Of a stretch of 64,000 nucleotides of DNA, positions 24,713 to 37,269 are shown in pieces. Position 1 is the first letter of the stretch. Each line of letters begins with the position of its first letter. This DNA is from Gordionus sp. m RMFG-2023 (lineage: Eukaryota; Nematomorpha; Gordioida; Chordodea; Parachordodidae), in assembly GCF_954871325.1 (NCBI RefSeq), contig NC_088777.1, forward strand, positions 1,426,001 to 1,490,000, given 5' to 3'. The notes under the pieces are model-generated. The model was not told the origin of the DNA. It made no database searches and saw only the letters and a program-made list of their open reading frames with translations. A program made the translations under genes and the position numbers.

Positions 24713-24890
24713 TCTCTTCTCTTCTCTTCTCTTCTCTTCTCTTCTCTTCTCTTCTCTTCTCTTCTCTTCTCTTCTCTTCTCTTCTCTTCTCTTCTCTTCT
24801 CTTCTCTTCTCTTCTCTTCTCTTCTCTTCTCTTCTCTTCTCTTCTCTTCTCTTCTCTTCTCTTCTCTTCTCTTCTCTTCACTTCACTTCT
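24713..24890. repeat. (TTCTC)n pentanucleotide microsatellite
   Basis: About 35 near-perfect TTCTC units. Reading frames through it give only Ser/Leu/Phe or Arg/Glu/Lys repeats and are not genes. The same motif recurs at 32955, 44898 and 63641. Confidence 0.97.
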
Positions 24891-26640
24891 TTTCTCCTTT
24901 ATGAAGAGTGGTGATAAAGTCATTTTAAACTTTATTGTTGTGATATTCAAATCAATATTTTTTTTATATTCCCTTATGAAAATTTATAAATACGAGATAT
25001 AATTAGAAGAATTATTGCATTATTTATTTCGAAAAGGTTAATTTTTAAAGGAAGTTATATTTTTTATGCGTCATTAATTTTTTATTTCTTTTGCGATTCA
25101 CACAATTACTATATTGTATTACTTTTCAAATTTCTACTTTAAATTTTTCTATCATTTTCTAATTTTTATTATTTTATGGTAAATGTGTTTGCAATCATAT
25201 ATAATAGAGGATCAGTAAATTATTATTATATATTTTAATTGTTATTACATAAGCGACCTTTATATTTTACTATTAAAGTTTCCCTACTGCTTGCCAAAAG
25301 TTCTTATATTATCTTCGCTTCTCCAATGGTTAATCAAAAACTCTTAGAATTATAACTGATACTATTCAACCAATGAGCATAGTCGAAAATCCAGTAGACT
25401 TCAATAAAATTCTACTGGCTCGAAGTCTTTTGTCATTTTTAAATGTCGATATTTTTGTCGCAAAAAATACATTATAACCAAAGAAGGAAAAAAGATTAAT
25501 TAGTACTTTTTTTAAGGTAGGGTTAGCCCATAGTATGCCACTTGGTTTTTGACAGGTTAAATTAGTGAAAGCGCGCTATCTTTTTCCCAAATTGCGATAG
25601 CTATAGGAGTAGCCCTCTCTTTTAAAGATGCGTTTAACAATACTGATTGTAAAGGGCTATTGCTATTTGAAATGATGTATGTACATGTAATGTGCAAGGT
25701 AAGTTTTAATAAAATAGTAACCTAGGGAAAAAGTCACTTAAAAACCTATCTGGTATATATGGGGGAGGATACATAGGCAGTAGTCAAAGTGGTTTTCATG
25801 TGTTTACACAGCAGTCCAGAGATTAATTTATAAAAATGCATCGCAATCTATGCCCTATTCCCATATATTATGAACTTTTAGGCTTATTGAGATATTGCAA
25901 TTAAAGTTTTGTTTGTTATATTATTTTTATAAATTGTCAACATAATACTAATTATTATGAGATTCGGATTTATTGATACGTAATTTTTAATTCATATGTT
26001 AAGAATGAATAAAGATAATATATTCAAAATAGCCTCATTAGTAAGCCCAGTTTAAAATAATATCTTTTACAAGATATCACAATTCATCCTCTGTTAAAAG
26101 TAAATTCATTTAATATTTTTTCATTATTTTTAGGGTATTCATGCAAGTCATAATGATCTGCATAAAATAAGTAGAAAAATAAAAGCCAGTCCCTTAAAGA
26201 CCAATTTTATATTTAAAATATAATATTTTAGATATTACCAATATAAAAATATTGGCAGTAAATAAGAGATAAACTTATAGTTATACAATTCTATTAAATA
26301 TTTGCAAAAATTTTAATCTAATAAATGATAAGATAAAAGAATCTAAGAAAGAAATAAAATCAGATAAATAGAATAGATATGAATATTAATTTTTGTAAAA
26401 TAAAATATAAATCTCAACTAAATATTTAATTAATGATGAAGTTATTGATAACCCATTTGTTTTTTTTTGGATCAAATAATGATATAAGATTTAAAAAGTA
26501 ATTATAAATCCCACCAGAAAAGGTGAAAGCTAAAAATGAAAAAAAAATTTTTTTTATATAAAATAAAAACAAAAAATAATTTGAAATCAACATCCAATAC
26601 ATTTAATTTGTTTCCACATGAGGTTTTAGTTTAATTTTCA
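24891..26640. other. AT-rich DNA, no gene seen
   Basis: No coding stretch or recognised repeat is supported on either strand. Confidence 0.45.
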
Positions 26641-26676
26641 GTTCATATATATTTTACTGAATGCTTAATGATTGTG

Positions 26677-26903
26677 TCTAATAAAATATAGTATTCCTCA
26701 CTCTAAATCTAATAAAAAAATTAGTCCTTATCTTGCTAATATAACGATAAGTTAAACACTAACGCGGTTACTGCTCTTGATATTAAGACTTAACCTTAAT
26801 CCTGTAGTTTGGTAAAGAAATAAAAGTTACTTATTGGCTCTTGGCGCTGCTCCTAATGTAATAGATTTGGTGTTTAATAAAATACAGTATTTCTCATATT
26901 CTA
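26677..26903. repeat. Two copies of a short direct repeat left of the gypsy LTR
   Basis: GTCTAATAAAATATAGTATT at 26677 and GTTTAATAAAATACAGTATT at about 26871 are direct repeats about 195 bp apart, each followed by CTCA..TCTAA. They may be traces of another repeat. Confidence 0.4.
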
Positions 26904-26928
26904 ATATAAACTACCTATATTTTTCTAT

Positions 26929-27065
26929 TGAAATGTATTCAGAACAATAATATAAAGTGATTTATTTCATATAGTAAAATATATATATGTTTTTCCATTT
27001 TTATAAATTATAATATATTGTAGTTTTTAGCAAATATAAAAATCTATTTATTTAAATACATTACA
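26929..27065 (-). repeat. Gypsy 3' LTR (137 bp)
   Basis: Direct repeat partner of 41743-41874; the tips are inverted (TGTAATG / CATTTCA). It is preceded on the element strand by the polypurine tract. Confidence 0.85.
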
Positions 27066-28379
27066 GTTCTCCCCACTATAAATTTAATTCCTCATAATAA
27101 CGTAATGGGGGTTTTGAAACTCTTTTTTCTAGAGTTGTATTTCCATTATGTTCTGCAATGCCCAAATCCTCAGCCATTGTTATGGGTATTTCTTTAGCTT
27201 GTACATGAGCTTCCCTCAGGTCGGCATGCTGGTTTTTTACAATACCCTCAGACTCAACATCATACAATATCGCACTTCTCCGTTGAACCACTGTCCCTTC
27301 AGTGCCATCCCCGCAGTCCTTTTGTTTTTTACCCAATTCTTTTGCTTCTCTTCAAATTCACGGGGCTCAACGTAACACGTTTTCAGTCCTTTCTCTCGTA
27401 GATAATTTCCATTGTTCTAGCGTCGCCCTGAGCGGCCTTCCAAACATCATTTCGGCAGGGGATTTACCGGTAGTTGCGTATGGGGTATTTCGGTGTGTAA
27501 TTAAAACATTCGCTAAATTTAACTGGTCCGGAGTCTCACTTCTCCTTCTAGCATAGAAACGCGTCTTTATCGCACGTATATAATGCTCAGCCAAACCACT
27601 CGAATTTGGGGCGATAAGAGGCTGATCTAAAATCTTTAATACCATTTTTAAAAAGAAACGTTTAGAATTCAGATCCAGTAAACTGAGTACCGTTATCTGA
27701 GACAATGTAAGGCGGTAAAGCAAATCTAGCGAAATAATTACGCAGATTATTTATTACACTCTTCGAATTAATATGTGTTAAAATTGCAACTTCAACCCAT
27801 TTTGGTGAAAGTGTCTAAGCAAATTAACCAGTACTTCCCAGACACGGGGCCTGTCAAATCAATGTGCATTCGTTCCCAAGTAGGCCTACAAAAAAAAGAA
27901 TCGAATCGAATAATAGCGCTATTCGTATTCGTACGAATAATAAAATCATTATTCGTTTCGATTCGTCGAATATTCGATTCGATTCGAAAATTTTTCTAAA
28001 GCTTAGAAAATATTTTGCAAAAAAAATTTTACAGATGTTTAAAGATGACACTTTTAAGGATTCTCTAAACTAATTGTCATTACAATATAAAAATTTATAG
28101 AAAATAAACGAAATAAAACCCAATGATTTCATATAACGTTAACCAAACAAATTGACCAAAATATCCGATTTTTAGAATTAGAATTGCTTATAAAAAAATA
28201 TTTAAACTATTTCTTCAATCTAATATTCAAATTTTATTAAAATTTTCTAAAAATGTACAATAATCTCATTTTATAAAAATAGAAAATAATACACAAAAAT
28301 ATAAAATTACAGTAAATCCGAATTTGATAATATCCAATTTTTTAAGCATGAAGTCTTTCTAATAGTTTATTTACTAGTT

Positions 28380-28690
28380 ATATAATTTGAGAAATGTTGA
28401 TTTTCGTTTTATATATCTATGAATACGTATAAAACATAATCCTAAAAAATATTTTTAAAATATCGTGATTTGGCGGATAACCGACTCCTAGCTCACCCAA
28501 TGACTAAATGCTGAATTGCTGGCGTTATAAATCAAAATCTCTTAATTTTTGTTTTATACGTGTATATTTACGTGCTATGCATTATCCTGAAAAATATTTT
28601 GAAAATAATTTGATTTGACCGATTGCCGAGCTCAAAACCGACCTCTTACTAAATATTCGATTGATCAAATTTACTGGTAAGCGGAAAATA
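28380..28690. repeat. About 300-bp repeat unit, inverted relative to 33060-33690
   Basis: It contains GTATAAAACATAATCC, AAAATATCGTGATTTG, GCTGGCGTTATA, TGCATTATCCT and GACCGATTGCCGAGCTC. About two further units lie in inverse orientation at 33060-33690. Together they flank the MULE gene. Confidence 0.75.
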
Positions 28691-29539
28691 ATTCCCCGGA
28701 AAAAAATCACCGAAAATAATTCCCCGGAAAAAAATCCTTGGAAAATAATTACCCGGAAAAAAATTCCCGTAGAAATATATGAAAATTATGAAAGAGGTAA
28801 TTTAGAATTGAAAAGAAAAATGTGAAAGCAAATTTTTACTGAGAAAGAGAAAGGTTATTTCCTTTACCTACTTTTCATCTAGACTTGAATAATAGATATT
28901 AAACAGGTAATTAAACCACATTATATTTACCATGCAGAGGGGGTGGTTATTTCTAACACGCCACTGTTAAAATATATATAACACTAAAATAAAATTATGA
29001 CACTATTCTGTTCTGTATGCTAATATCAGTTTGAATCCCGGACAAAAATAACATAATGGAAATTTTTATGTTTAATTTTTAAAAATTGTATCTGATTATA
29101 AATTTTCAAAAAAAGTATTAATATTAATCACTGATTACAAAAGCTTATTTAATTCAAAGACTATCTCAAGTAAGAACATTACAAAAAAATATACTATTTA
29201 TTCTAAATAGTATTTGTTTAATTTAATAAATATTATAATTTTTAATATATTTAATTCATCAAAGAAAGGCTGGACTATAATCTTAAAATAGAAACTTTTT
29301 TTATTTGAAAGTTTCCAACTCTTGAAATGTTATTACATAATCCTAGTTCCCTGATATTTTTATTATTATTTATAACGTTGAAAGGAAATTTATGCTCAAA
29401 AATAAATAAATTTATATATTTGGGTGATATATTCTATGTAATTTTGAAAGAAACGATTTTCATTTAGTTTTTTTTATTACTTTTTATAAAATTTTCTTTT
29501 ACCATTTTAAATATTTTTGATAATTTTAATAAATTTTTT

Positions 29540-32179
29540 ATGTTTATTCTTCCGTTAAATAAGCATGCTAAAATTTTTCATGAGCGATATTCCTACAATT
29601 ATCATAAAACTACGAAAAATTTTAAAAGATATAAATGTAAATTATATAATGCTGAAAAATGCCCCGTTATTTTGAAATATTTCAATGAAAATGACTATAC
29701 ATTGGAAAATACGCCTCATATTCATCCTATAAACCCACATGAATATCAAATTGAAAATGTTATAAGCACGATGACAAGAAAAGCCTTTGAAACAAATCAA
29801 AATACTTGCCAAATATATGCAGAAGAAATGTCTAAATTGTCTCCCGAATCCAGAAAAAGACTTCCGAATGAAGAGAGTATCAAGAGGACACTTAGAAATA
29901 GCAAAATAAAAAGGTTTCCTCCTATTCCGGCCATATTGGAAGAATTAAGCATTTCAGGTTAAATCATATTTATGTCTATAAATAACTTTTAATTGGAAAT
30001 ATCTTTTAATATTAGAGGATTGGGCTACAACCGGATCTCCCACGAATGAGAGATTTCTTTTGCATGCATGATAATGGCGGAGATTCTAATGAACGGATAA
30101 TTATATTTGCCACCGATTATATGCTTAAAATGCTAGCCGAAACGAAAACTTGGTATATAGACGGGAATTTTAAATTGGCTCCTCATTTATTTTTGCAGCT
30201 ATATGTAATTAGAATACCCTTTAAAACACTGTTTATAACAGCGGCATATTTCTTGTTACAAAGAAAAAAACGTATACAACATATGAAGTTTTAAGATTTT
30301 ACTCGAAAAAGCCCAAGAACGGAATTATTTATATGGATTTTGAAAAGGCTGCAATCAATGCCGTCGAAAATACTCTAGGTTTCTTTTTACGATTTAATTA
30401 CATCTATAAACTATCGAGATATGCTAGGACCTTGATTTTGAAATGTATTTTGGACCGTGGGACTTGAAATTTTTTTTAATCCTAATTTTCTTTTTCTGTT
30501 GTTTTTAGTAATATTTTAAACGATTTTTTTATGAGTGTAGGATGAGCGAACCCATTTCTAGTAACACTGTGTGACAAATTTTGACTTGATTTTTTGGGAG
30601 AAAATAAAATAAACATGTTTTAAGACAGTAAATTCTTAGAAAATAATTCTTCAGAATTAATTTTATCAAAATTTTTAAATATTTTATTTGAGAATTATTA
30701 TTTCGTTGATTTATTTATAGGGAATTTTTTTCTCCTAATTTATTAATTTTGTAATTTTAATTATCTTAAAAACGGAGATTTTTTTTCCGGGGAATTATTT
30801 TTCTAGATTCTTTTTTAATATAGCTTACATTTAATATATTTATTGTGGCTTTCGTTCTCTTCGCTACACTGCACAAGGTACGAATCCCAAACAATTTATT
30901 TTAAATGAAATAGTTACATTTCTCATATTTAAATAAATATATTATGCTAAGCTAACCTATCTCATATTTTACTTTTAATAAACCTTTTATCGGTCCGTTG
31001 TCTCACCCCCTCCTTCATTATTATATAGGATTTAACTTGTAATATACAATAAATTTATTGAATTTAAAACAAATTAAACAATAACATAAAATTTATCGAA
31101 TTTAAAAACATTTAATGGTAAATCTAAATATATTTCCCCGAATATGAAGTTGATGATTTATTTTCAAAAAAGATACTCCAGCAGTAGTCCACCAACATAT
31201 TTATACGATTCTTGCCGGGAATTTAAATTGAAAACTTAAGACCCCCAAAACGAAATTCTTTACCATTTTTCTCAAAAAGCAATCGATAAAAAATTATAAA
31301 AATTAATAAATTTATAAGGAAATATAAGTCTAACACTATCACCAATTTTCAGGGATTTTCATTTGATACTTTTTAAAATACCGTATAAAGACCTAAATTT
31401 TACCATTTTTGAGATTTCGAAAAGTTGCCTTTATACGAAAATATTTTTAAAACTTGACGTGAAGGGAAAACTTAGAAAACGAATTCGAACTCAATGTCAA
31501 ATTCTGCACCAAAACTTGTTTTTATTTATTTTTTATCCCATTTTTCTTGTCACACAGTGTAATTAATAAAAATTGATAAAGACATAAATATTAAATAAAA
31601 CCTATACAATAATTTTAATCTATATTTTTTCAACTTTTAGGTAGAGATATCAACATCCAAGGATGTTTTTATCATCTAACTCAATCAACTCATAGAAAGA
31701 TTCAGGAATTGGGGTTAGAATCATCATATCGGAATGATCGAATGTTATGCTTATTTGCAGCTATGATCGATGGATTAGCATTCTTACCTATACACGATGT
31801 CAAACGAGGTATGGAGTATTTAAAAACCATTGTATCGGATGAAAACAAAGAATTATTGTTTTATTTTGATAAAAATTATGTGAATGGAGAATTGAGACAT
31901 GGGAAAAACTCTCAAAGGCAAGTAGAGCCATTTTTCCCACCAGAAACATGGAATGTGTTTAATGTTACGATTGCTGGGGAAAATCGAACAAACAATGTAT
32001 GTGAAGGATGGAATAACCGATTTAAGCATATTGTAGGCAACAAAAAACCGAAGATATGGGAACTACTCGAAAAAATAAGGATGGAAATAGCGGTTGATAT
32101 GGGAAAAATCTGCCAATGTAATATTGGGACATATACTCCCAAAAAAAATCGTATTTATGCAACGAAACAAACTATTTAA
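29540..32179 (+). pseudogene. FLYWCH-MULE transposase gene, three exons, lightly degraded
   Basis: Exon 1 (29540-29959) encodes a FLYWCH-type zinc-binding domain (YNYHKTTKNFKRYKCKL then PHIHPINP). Exon 2 (about 30016-30379) and exon 3 (31641-32179) encode the MULE DDE transposase: Asp in WYIDGNFKLAP, Asp in YMDFEKAAINAV, Glu in NNVCEGWNNRF, plus the downstream GCFYHLTQSTHRKIQ. Exon 2 carries a duplicated CATG near 30064 and a one-base shift in an A run near 30265, so it is not functional as it stands. The intron before exon 3 (30380-31640) holds a separate 995-bp element. Transposase of this class cuts and pastes via long or arrayed terminal repeats. Confidence 0.8.
30565..31559. mobile_element. 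CACTG-ended non-autonomous element in a MULE intron
   Basis: A perfect 13-bp inverted terminus, CACTGTGTGACAA, is flanked by a TAA duplication (30562-30564 and 31560-31562). The termini and 3-bp duplication fit the CACTA/EnSpm superfamily. It has no transposase ORF and is 995 bp. Confidence 0.75.
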
Positions 32180-32949
32180 AAAAAATTTATGCATTGATTA
32201 TTTAGAAGAGAGAAGGGACTTGCCCAATTTTCTCTCTTCAATTGGAGAACATATACGTTCTAGAATTGTTTCTTTTGAATAATATAATTTGATATTCTAT
32301 ATATCATTTAATAAAATTATAATTATTTCTTTTCTGTAACTTTTGAAAAAAATTCATAAGCAAAATAATAATTGTTAGATTAGAAAAATATAATACTCAC
32401 TGCTGATAATCACCTCTGGATGTATTTTGATTAAAGTGGTCAGCATTTTTCATTACTTTTGGCAGTATTTAATTAAAATTGGGCCGTAAAAAATATAATT
32501 TTGCAAGTTTTATAGTGATTCTGTATTCAGTCAGTTAAATTCTTAAAGTAGGTAAATACTTCAGTAAAATAATTTTTATCAAATAAAGGGTATCAGATTG
32601 AATTGCTAATTTCCTATTTCGCCACAAAATTTATAAAATTATATTATTTAATAGCTTATCCTTGTAAAAACAAAAAGGGACGCTATTTAAGAGTCAGTAA
32701 ACTGTGAAAAGCCTTTTATCATATTTCTAAAAAAATGATTAAAATTTGTGTAAAAATAATTTTTCAATAAATACCTAAAAGTTGATGAAAGTGTGTAAAG
32801 GTGAACTAGATTTATTTAACTTTCGTTTTATTATTTAGAATCTCAAATCCTCGAAGAAATTTGACTTTAAAAAACATTTCTATTTAAATAAATACTGCAG
32901 AGCAGATCCGGGTCACGGGATTTTTTTTCAGGGGAATTATTTTCCTAGA

Positions 32950-33042
32950 TTCAAAGAAGAGAAGAGAAGAGAAGAGAAGAGAAGAGAAGAGAAGAGAAGA
33001 GAAGAGAAGAGAAGAGAAGAGAAGAGAAGAGAAGAGAAGAAG
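32950..33042. repeat. (GAGAA)n microsatellite
   Basis: About 17 GAGAA units, the complement of TTCTC, abutting the right end of the MULE. Confidence 0.97.
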
Positions 33043-33059
33043 TATTAGTAATATAATTT

Positions 33060-33690
33060 GAAAATTGTTCATTTTTGTTTTATATATCTATAAATACATA
33101 TAAAACATAATCCCAAAAAATATTTTAAAAATATCGTGGTTTGGCGGATAACCGACTCGTATATGTTTTACTCGTAATTATAGGTATATAAAACAAAAAA
33201 TGAACATTTTTCGAATCATATTACTAGTAAATTTTATCAATAGAATATTTAGTAAGTGGGGTTTTGAGCTCGGCAATCAGTCAAATCAAATTATTTTCAA
33301 AATATTTTTAAGGATAATGCTTAGCACGTATATATATACGACGCGTATAATACAAAAATGAAGATTTTTCCATGGATAACGCCAGCAATGCAGTATTTGG
33401 TCATTCGGTCGGTTTTCGGGTCAAATCACGATATTTTTAAAATATTTTTTGGAATTATGTTTTATACGTATTTATAGACACATAAAACAAAAATCAACAT
33501 TTTTCAATTTATCTTAATAGCAAATTTGATCAATCGAATATTTAATAAGTGGTCGGTTTTGAACTCGGCAATCGGTCAAACCAAATTATTTTCAAAATAT
33601 TTTTTAGGATAATGCTTAGCACGTAAATATACACGTATAAAACAATGAAGAGATTTTGATAAATAACGCCAGCAATATTTACTTTAGAAA
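33060..33690. repeat. Satellite-like repeat, about two inverse units
   Basis: CTCGGCAATC.GTCAAA, TTTTCAAAATATT, AGGATAATGCTTAGCACGTA and ATAACGCCAGCAAT recur at 33260 and 33560. The series starts with a half unit in the other orientation (33063-33160). Confidence 0.75.
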
Positions 33691-34379
33691 ATTTCCATTG
33701 TTTTACTATTCTAAACCTACTCATAAATTAAACATCAAAGAAACCTAAAAAAAATTTTTTAATTTTTAGGTTTTTCATATGTATATATACCCAAATATAA
33801 AAAAAGTGCTATCCAATTGCCGGTTTCCTAAAATGATACATATTAAAACATATAACGCCCTCTTACGGATATATATTTGTTAATTTTTAAAATTGAATAA
33901 AATGTATATTTGTTTTAATAAGCTAGAAAAATAAATTTCTTACTAATAAATAATTTTGAGGAATAAATTAAAAAATGCTTTTTATTTTAAATTAAATTTA
34001 AATGGCTAAATGGTAATTAATATTTATATTAATACAAGAACAGTATATATTAAAAAATAAATAGCAGATAATTTACAATAGTTTAGAAAACTCATACTCT
34101 AGATCCATTAATATATAATAGACAGCACAATTGTATTACAAATATATTTTTGGTATAACATTATTAAAATTTTTATCAAATATCTCTAATAAAATTTTTA
34201 ATTAATATATAAAAATGCAATCTCTTTTTTTGCATGATAATGTATAAATTGAATTAAATTTATGTTAGAATAGATAATATTATTGTTGTATTTTGATTTA
34301 ATCAAACTATATTGAACCATTTGATTATTAGAATTTGAATAATAGCTTTGTTTAAAAATGATATAAATATCTAAAAGAT

Positions 34380-34710
34380 ACTATTTACTTGGACCAATGG
34401 TATTTCTGTTATGGGCATCTATTTCCTCCAAGACTTCTTGGTTTATAACTTTGTTAAAAAATTGTTATGCAATATAGAGAATCATCTAAATTGGAATATT
34501 AATTGGATAATATATGGTAAAATATTTATAACTTTTACTTTGAATTGGCTTGCATGTTTCTAAATGCTTTACAGTGATGCTAAATTCAGTACCACAAATT
34601 TTAGCTCTTCCTCCACATTTTCTTCTACATGTATATATAGCATTCTTTCCATGTTTATGCAATACATAACATAGCGATATATCTTTAACCTCTTTAATTT
34701 TCATAATTAC
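34380..34710 (-). pseudogene. Second FLYWCH/MULE fragment
   Basis: The minus strand encodes CYVLHKHGKNAIYTCRRKCGG and FSITVKHLETCKPIQ, a FLYWCH-like zinc-binding domain. After an intron (about 34460-34540) comes INQEVLEEIDAHNRNTIG and a stop. Only the N-terminal part of a MULE protein is present, oriented opposite to the first MULE. Confidence 0.6.
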
Positions 34711-35008
34711 TTCAAATACAATTTTGGGAATATTCGAGATTTTTTTGGGAATCTTGGCAATACGACAAACCGCCTAATTCATAATCTTCATACGAATTGG
34801 AGGGACGATACCATTTAATCAGTACTTCATTTATAATAAAAAAATGATTTAAATATATTTTAAAAAAAGTTTAAAAAATTATCATTAAAAAATTATCATT
34901 AAAAAAATATACGTAATAAATTTTTGATTGATTTATAATTGATTATGATTGATTGCTTTTTAGCAAAGCAGTTTTTTAGCAATGCATTAGCAATTCAATA
35001 TATAGTGG

Positions 35009-35223
35009 GGAAATTTTTTCCGGAGAATTATTTACCTGGGAATTATTTTATGGGGAATTTTTTTCCTGGGAATTATTTTCCGGGTATTTTATTTCCTAGG
35101 AATTATTTTCCTGGGGATTTTTTTCCGGGGAATTAATTTCCGGGGATTTATTTTCCGGGGAATTAATTTTCGGGGATTTATTTTCCGGGATTTTTTTTTC
35201 CGGGGAATTATTTTCCGGGATTC
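35009..35223. repeat. Tandem array of TTTTCCGGGGAATTA-type units
   Basis: About 14 degenerate copies of a 14-17-bp unit (GGGGAATTATTTTCC). The motif also occurs at the proposed MULE ends. The array abuts the hAT transposase remnant exactly where its reading frame loses similarity, so it is likely the end of an inserted element. Confidence 0.8.
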
Positions 35224-36840
35224 ATTGACAATATATCAGTTGCCATTTTCGACAACACAGGAAAACGATCCCCATGCAATCTCCACCATTCTAAGGGACT
35301 CTTATTTGAACTGATTCTTATTTCGTTAAGATATGTCTCCACCTCACATACTGATGCGATGTTATTTTGTTTAAAAATTCTATCCATGTTCCACTGTACT
35401 ATTGGGTTAACTGATGTTGATTTGATATTAGTTATTTTGTAATCATTATATACATCTTGAAATTTTTATAATAGATTTGTCGTGTCTATGTTATATGTAG
35501 TTGGTAGTTGCTCAAAAAATTCCATTTTTAGTCTAGGATCCAGTATTGTTGATATTATAGTGTGAATATTTGTTAAGTTATAATAAGTTTCTATTTTCTC
35601 AATCGCACTGATAGAGTTTATAAAATCGAGATCAAATGAATTTAAATGTTCGATTAAAGAAACATAGAAAGGGATGACAAGATTTAGGGTAGGATATCTG
35701 TCACCACATATATCTTCGGTAAAATCAAAAAAAGTCTTTAATTTGTTTTGTATGTTTATTAAAGTAGTCCAATCATCCTTATAAAAAATAATAATTAGTA
35801 AATAAAATTAAATTACTTCACTCAGTTTTCTTTCTTCGATATCAGATATATCATCATATATCTGGGTCACAACTTCATCAATAGCCCTTCTCATTTTAAT
35901 AGCTCTTTCGACCATTAAATAAGAGCTATTCCATCTGATGGATGTGTCTAATTTTAAATATTTCATAGGGGGAAGTAGGGAGGAGCACACATTTTGCATA
36001 TTATTTGTCTTTGTAAAAGAATTGCGAATAATCTTTATGATTGTTCTTAATTTTGATACTTGCCTGTCTACTTTCTTAAGTATTTCCTGTACTACTAAAT
36101 TGAGTACATGTGCAAAACATCGTACATGTAAAATTTCACAATTTGGGTGTTTCATACGAAGAATTTTTATGAAAGTAGCATTATCGCATGAGAAAACTCT
36201 CTATAAATATTTTCACCAGAATGCGAATCAGTAAATGGAACTATATCCAATAACAATGATTTCATCTCCCATTTTTCATCAATAAAGTGGCAGGTCAATC
36301 CTAAAAATGGTACATTAGTAGGACTTGACCATATATCAGTTGTAAAGTTAATTTGGCATTTTAAATTATTTATAATTATTTTAACTTTATTGAATTATTT
36401 ATTAAAAATTTCATTCATATATAGTTTAATTGACGGTATTGAGCATATTTTTATTTCATGATTTAAAGCTCAAACGTGGCGAGAATTTTAAAAGGTATTT
36501 GACTTTTGCAAAAATTTTAATAAATAATGCTCATCATCAGCATTTGTTTTGGGTATATCATTTAAATAGTTTCTAATAGTATTATTTTGATTTTGATGAA
36601 ATCTTTTGTTATGATTAATTAGTGTTAACGTAGTTTTTTTCTTGCACATTATCTCCACATTGCATATTTTACATTTAGCTGTTTCTTTTTTAGCATCATG
36701 GAGATAATGATTCCTTATTAAAGAATTTTTCCGCATAGCATTAAAAGGTTCAGTTTGATCAGAGATTGATGTAGATCTTGAACTTTTTGAGAATTGACTA
36801 TGTCCTTCACCACATCTTCTTCCATCAAGATTTTCTAATT
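35223..36840 (-). pseudogene. hAT (BED-finger, Ac-like) transposase remnant
   Basis: In order on the minus strand: BED zinc finger at 36736-36600 (CKICNVEIMCKKK..LINHNKRFH), then INFTTDIWSSPTNVPFLGL near 36350, then HPNCEILHVRCFAHVLNLVV (36155-36090), TSIRWNSSYLMVERA (near 35920), and the start of the dimerisation region SPLEWWRLHGDRFPVLS near 35270. The frame shifts near 36190, and the conserved C-terminal SERxFS block is missing. The array at 35009 occupies the place where it should follow. It is non-functional. Confidence 0.82.
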
Positions 36841-37269
36841 GATCTTTGAATATATTTTAACATTATATCATATAAAATCCAAGTTTACCATCCTTCCTGA
36901 AATTCCAGATTAATGACACATTAGAAATTGAAAGAAAAAAACAGTAAATTAATTAAACAGTGGCATAGGCATGAAGGGGGGGGGGGTTGTTTTTTAAAAA
37001 ATAAAATTATTTTAATTTACTATTTTTATTCCTATTATGAATTAGCAAAACCTTAGAGAAAATTAGACCTTTCTTTATAAATTCAAATCAAAAATAGCAA
37101 TATGATAATATTAGTTTTAAATAATATTTTTTTTGTAGAATAAATTCTTAGTTATAAAATTTATATAATTTTTGTATTAATTCTTAAAATTTATAGAAAT
37201 ACTATTTTAATCAAAGTACAGTGTATTATTTATATATTTTTTTAAATTTATACTTTATGTAATAGTTAA

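Larger units (their letters stand above)
28687..32955 (+). mobile_element. MULE (Mutator-like) transposon with FLYWCH-type transposase
   Basis: The coding exons run 29540-32179 on the plus strand. The proposed ends are GGAAAATAATTCCCCGG at the left (28687) and its inverse, GGGGAATTATTTTCC, at about 32934-32949. The left end continues as three tandem copies of this motif. The boundaries are uncertain because the motif also occurs at 30790 and in an array at 35009-35223. It is inserted in the hAT element. Confidence 0.6.

Noticed and set aside
24654-25002. Long ORFs on both strands at 24.7-25.0 kb (Ser/Leu/Phe and Arg/Glu/Lys repeats)
   Set aside because: They are produced by the TTCTC microsatellite, which lacks stops in several frames; not genes.
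29030-29050. GTTTGAATCCC resembling a tRNA B-box (also 30876 GTACGAATCCC)
   Set aside because: No matching A-box or acceptor stem nearby.
30562-31562. CACTGTG/CACAGTG ends resembling V(D)J signal heptamers or Transib termini
   Set aside because: Transib makes 5-bp GC-rich duplications; here the duplication is TAA and the 13-bp end continues differently, so a CACTA-like element fits better.
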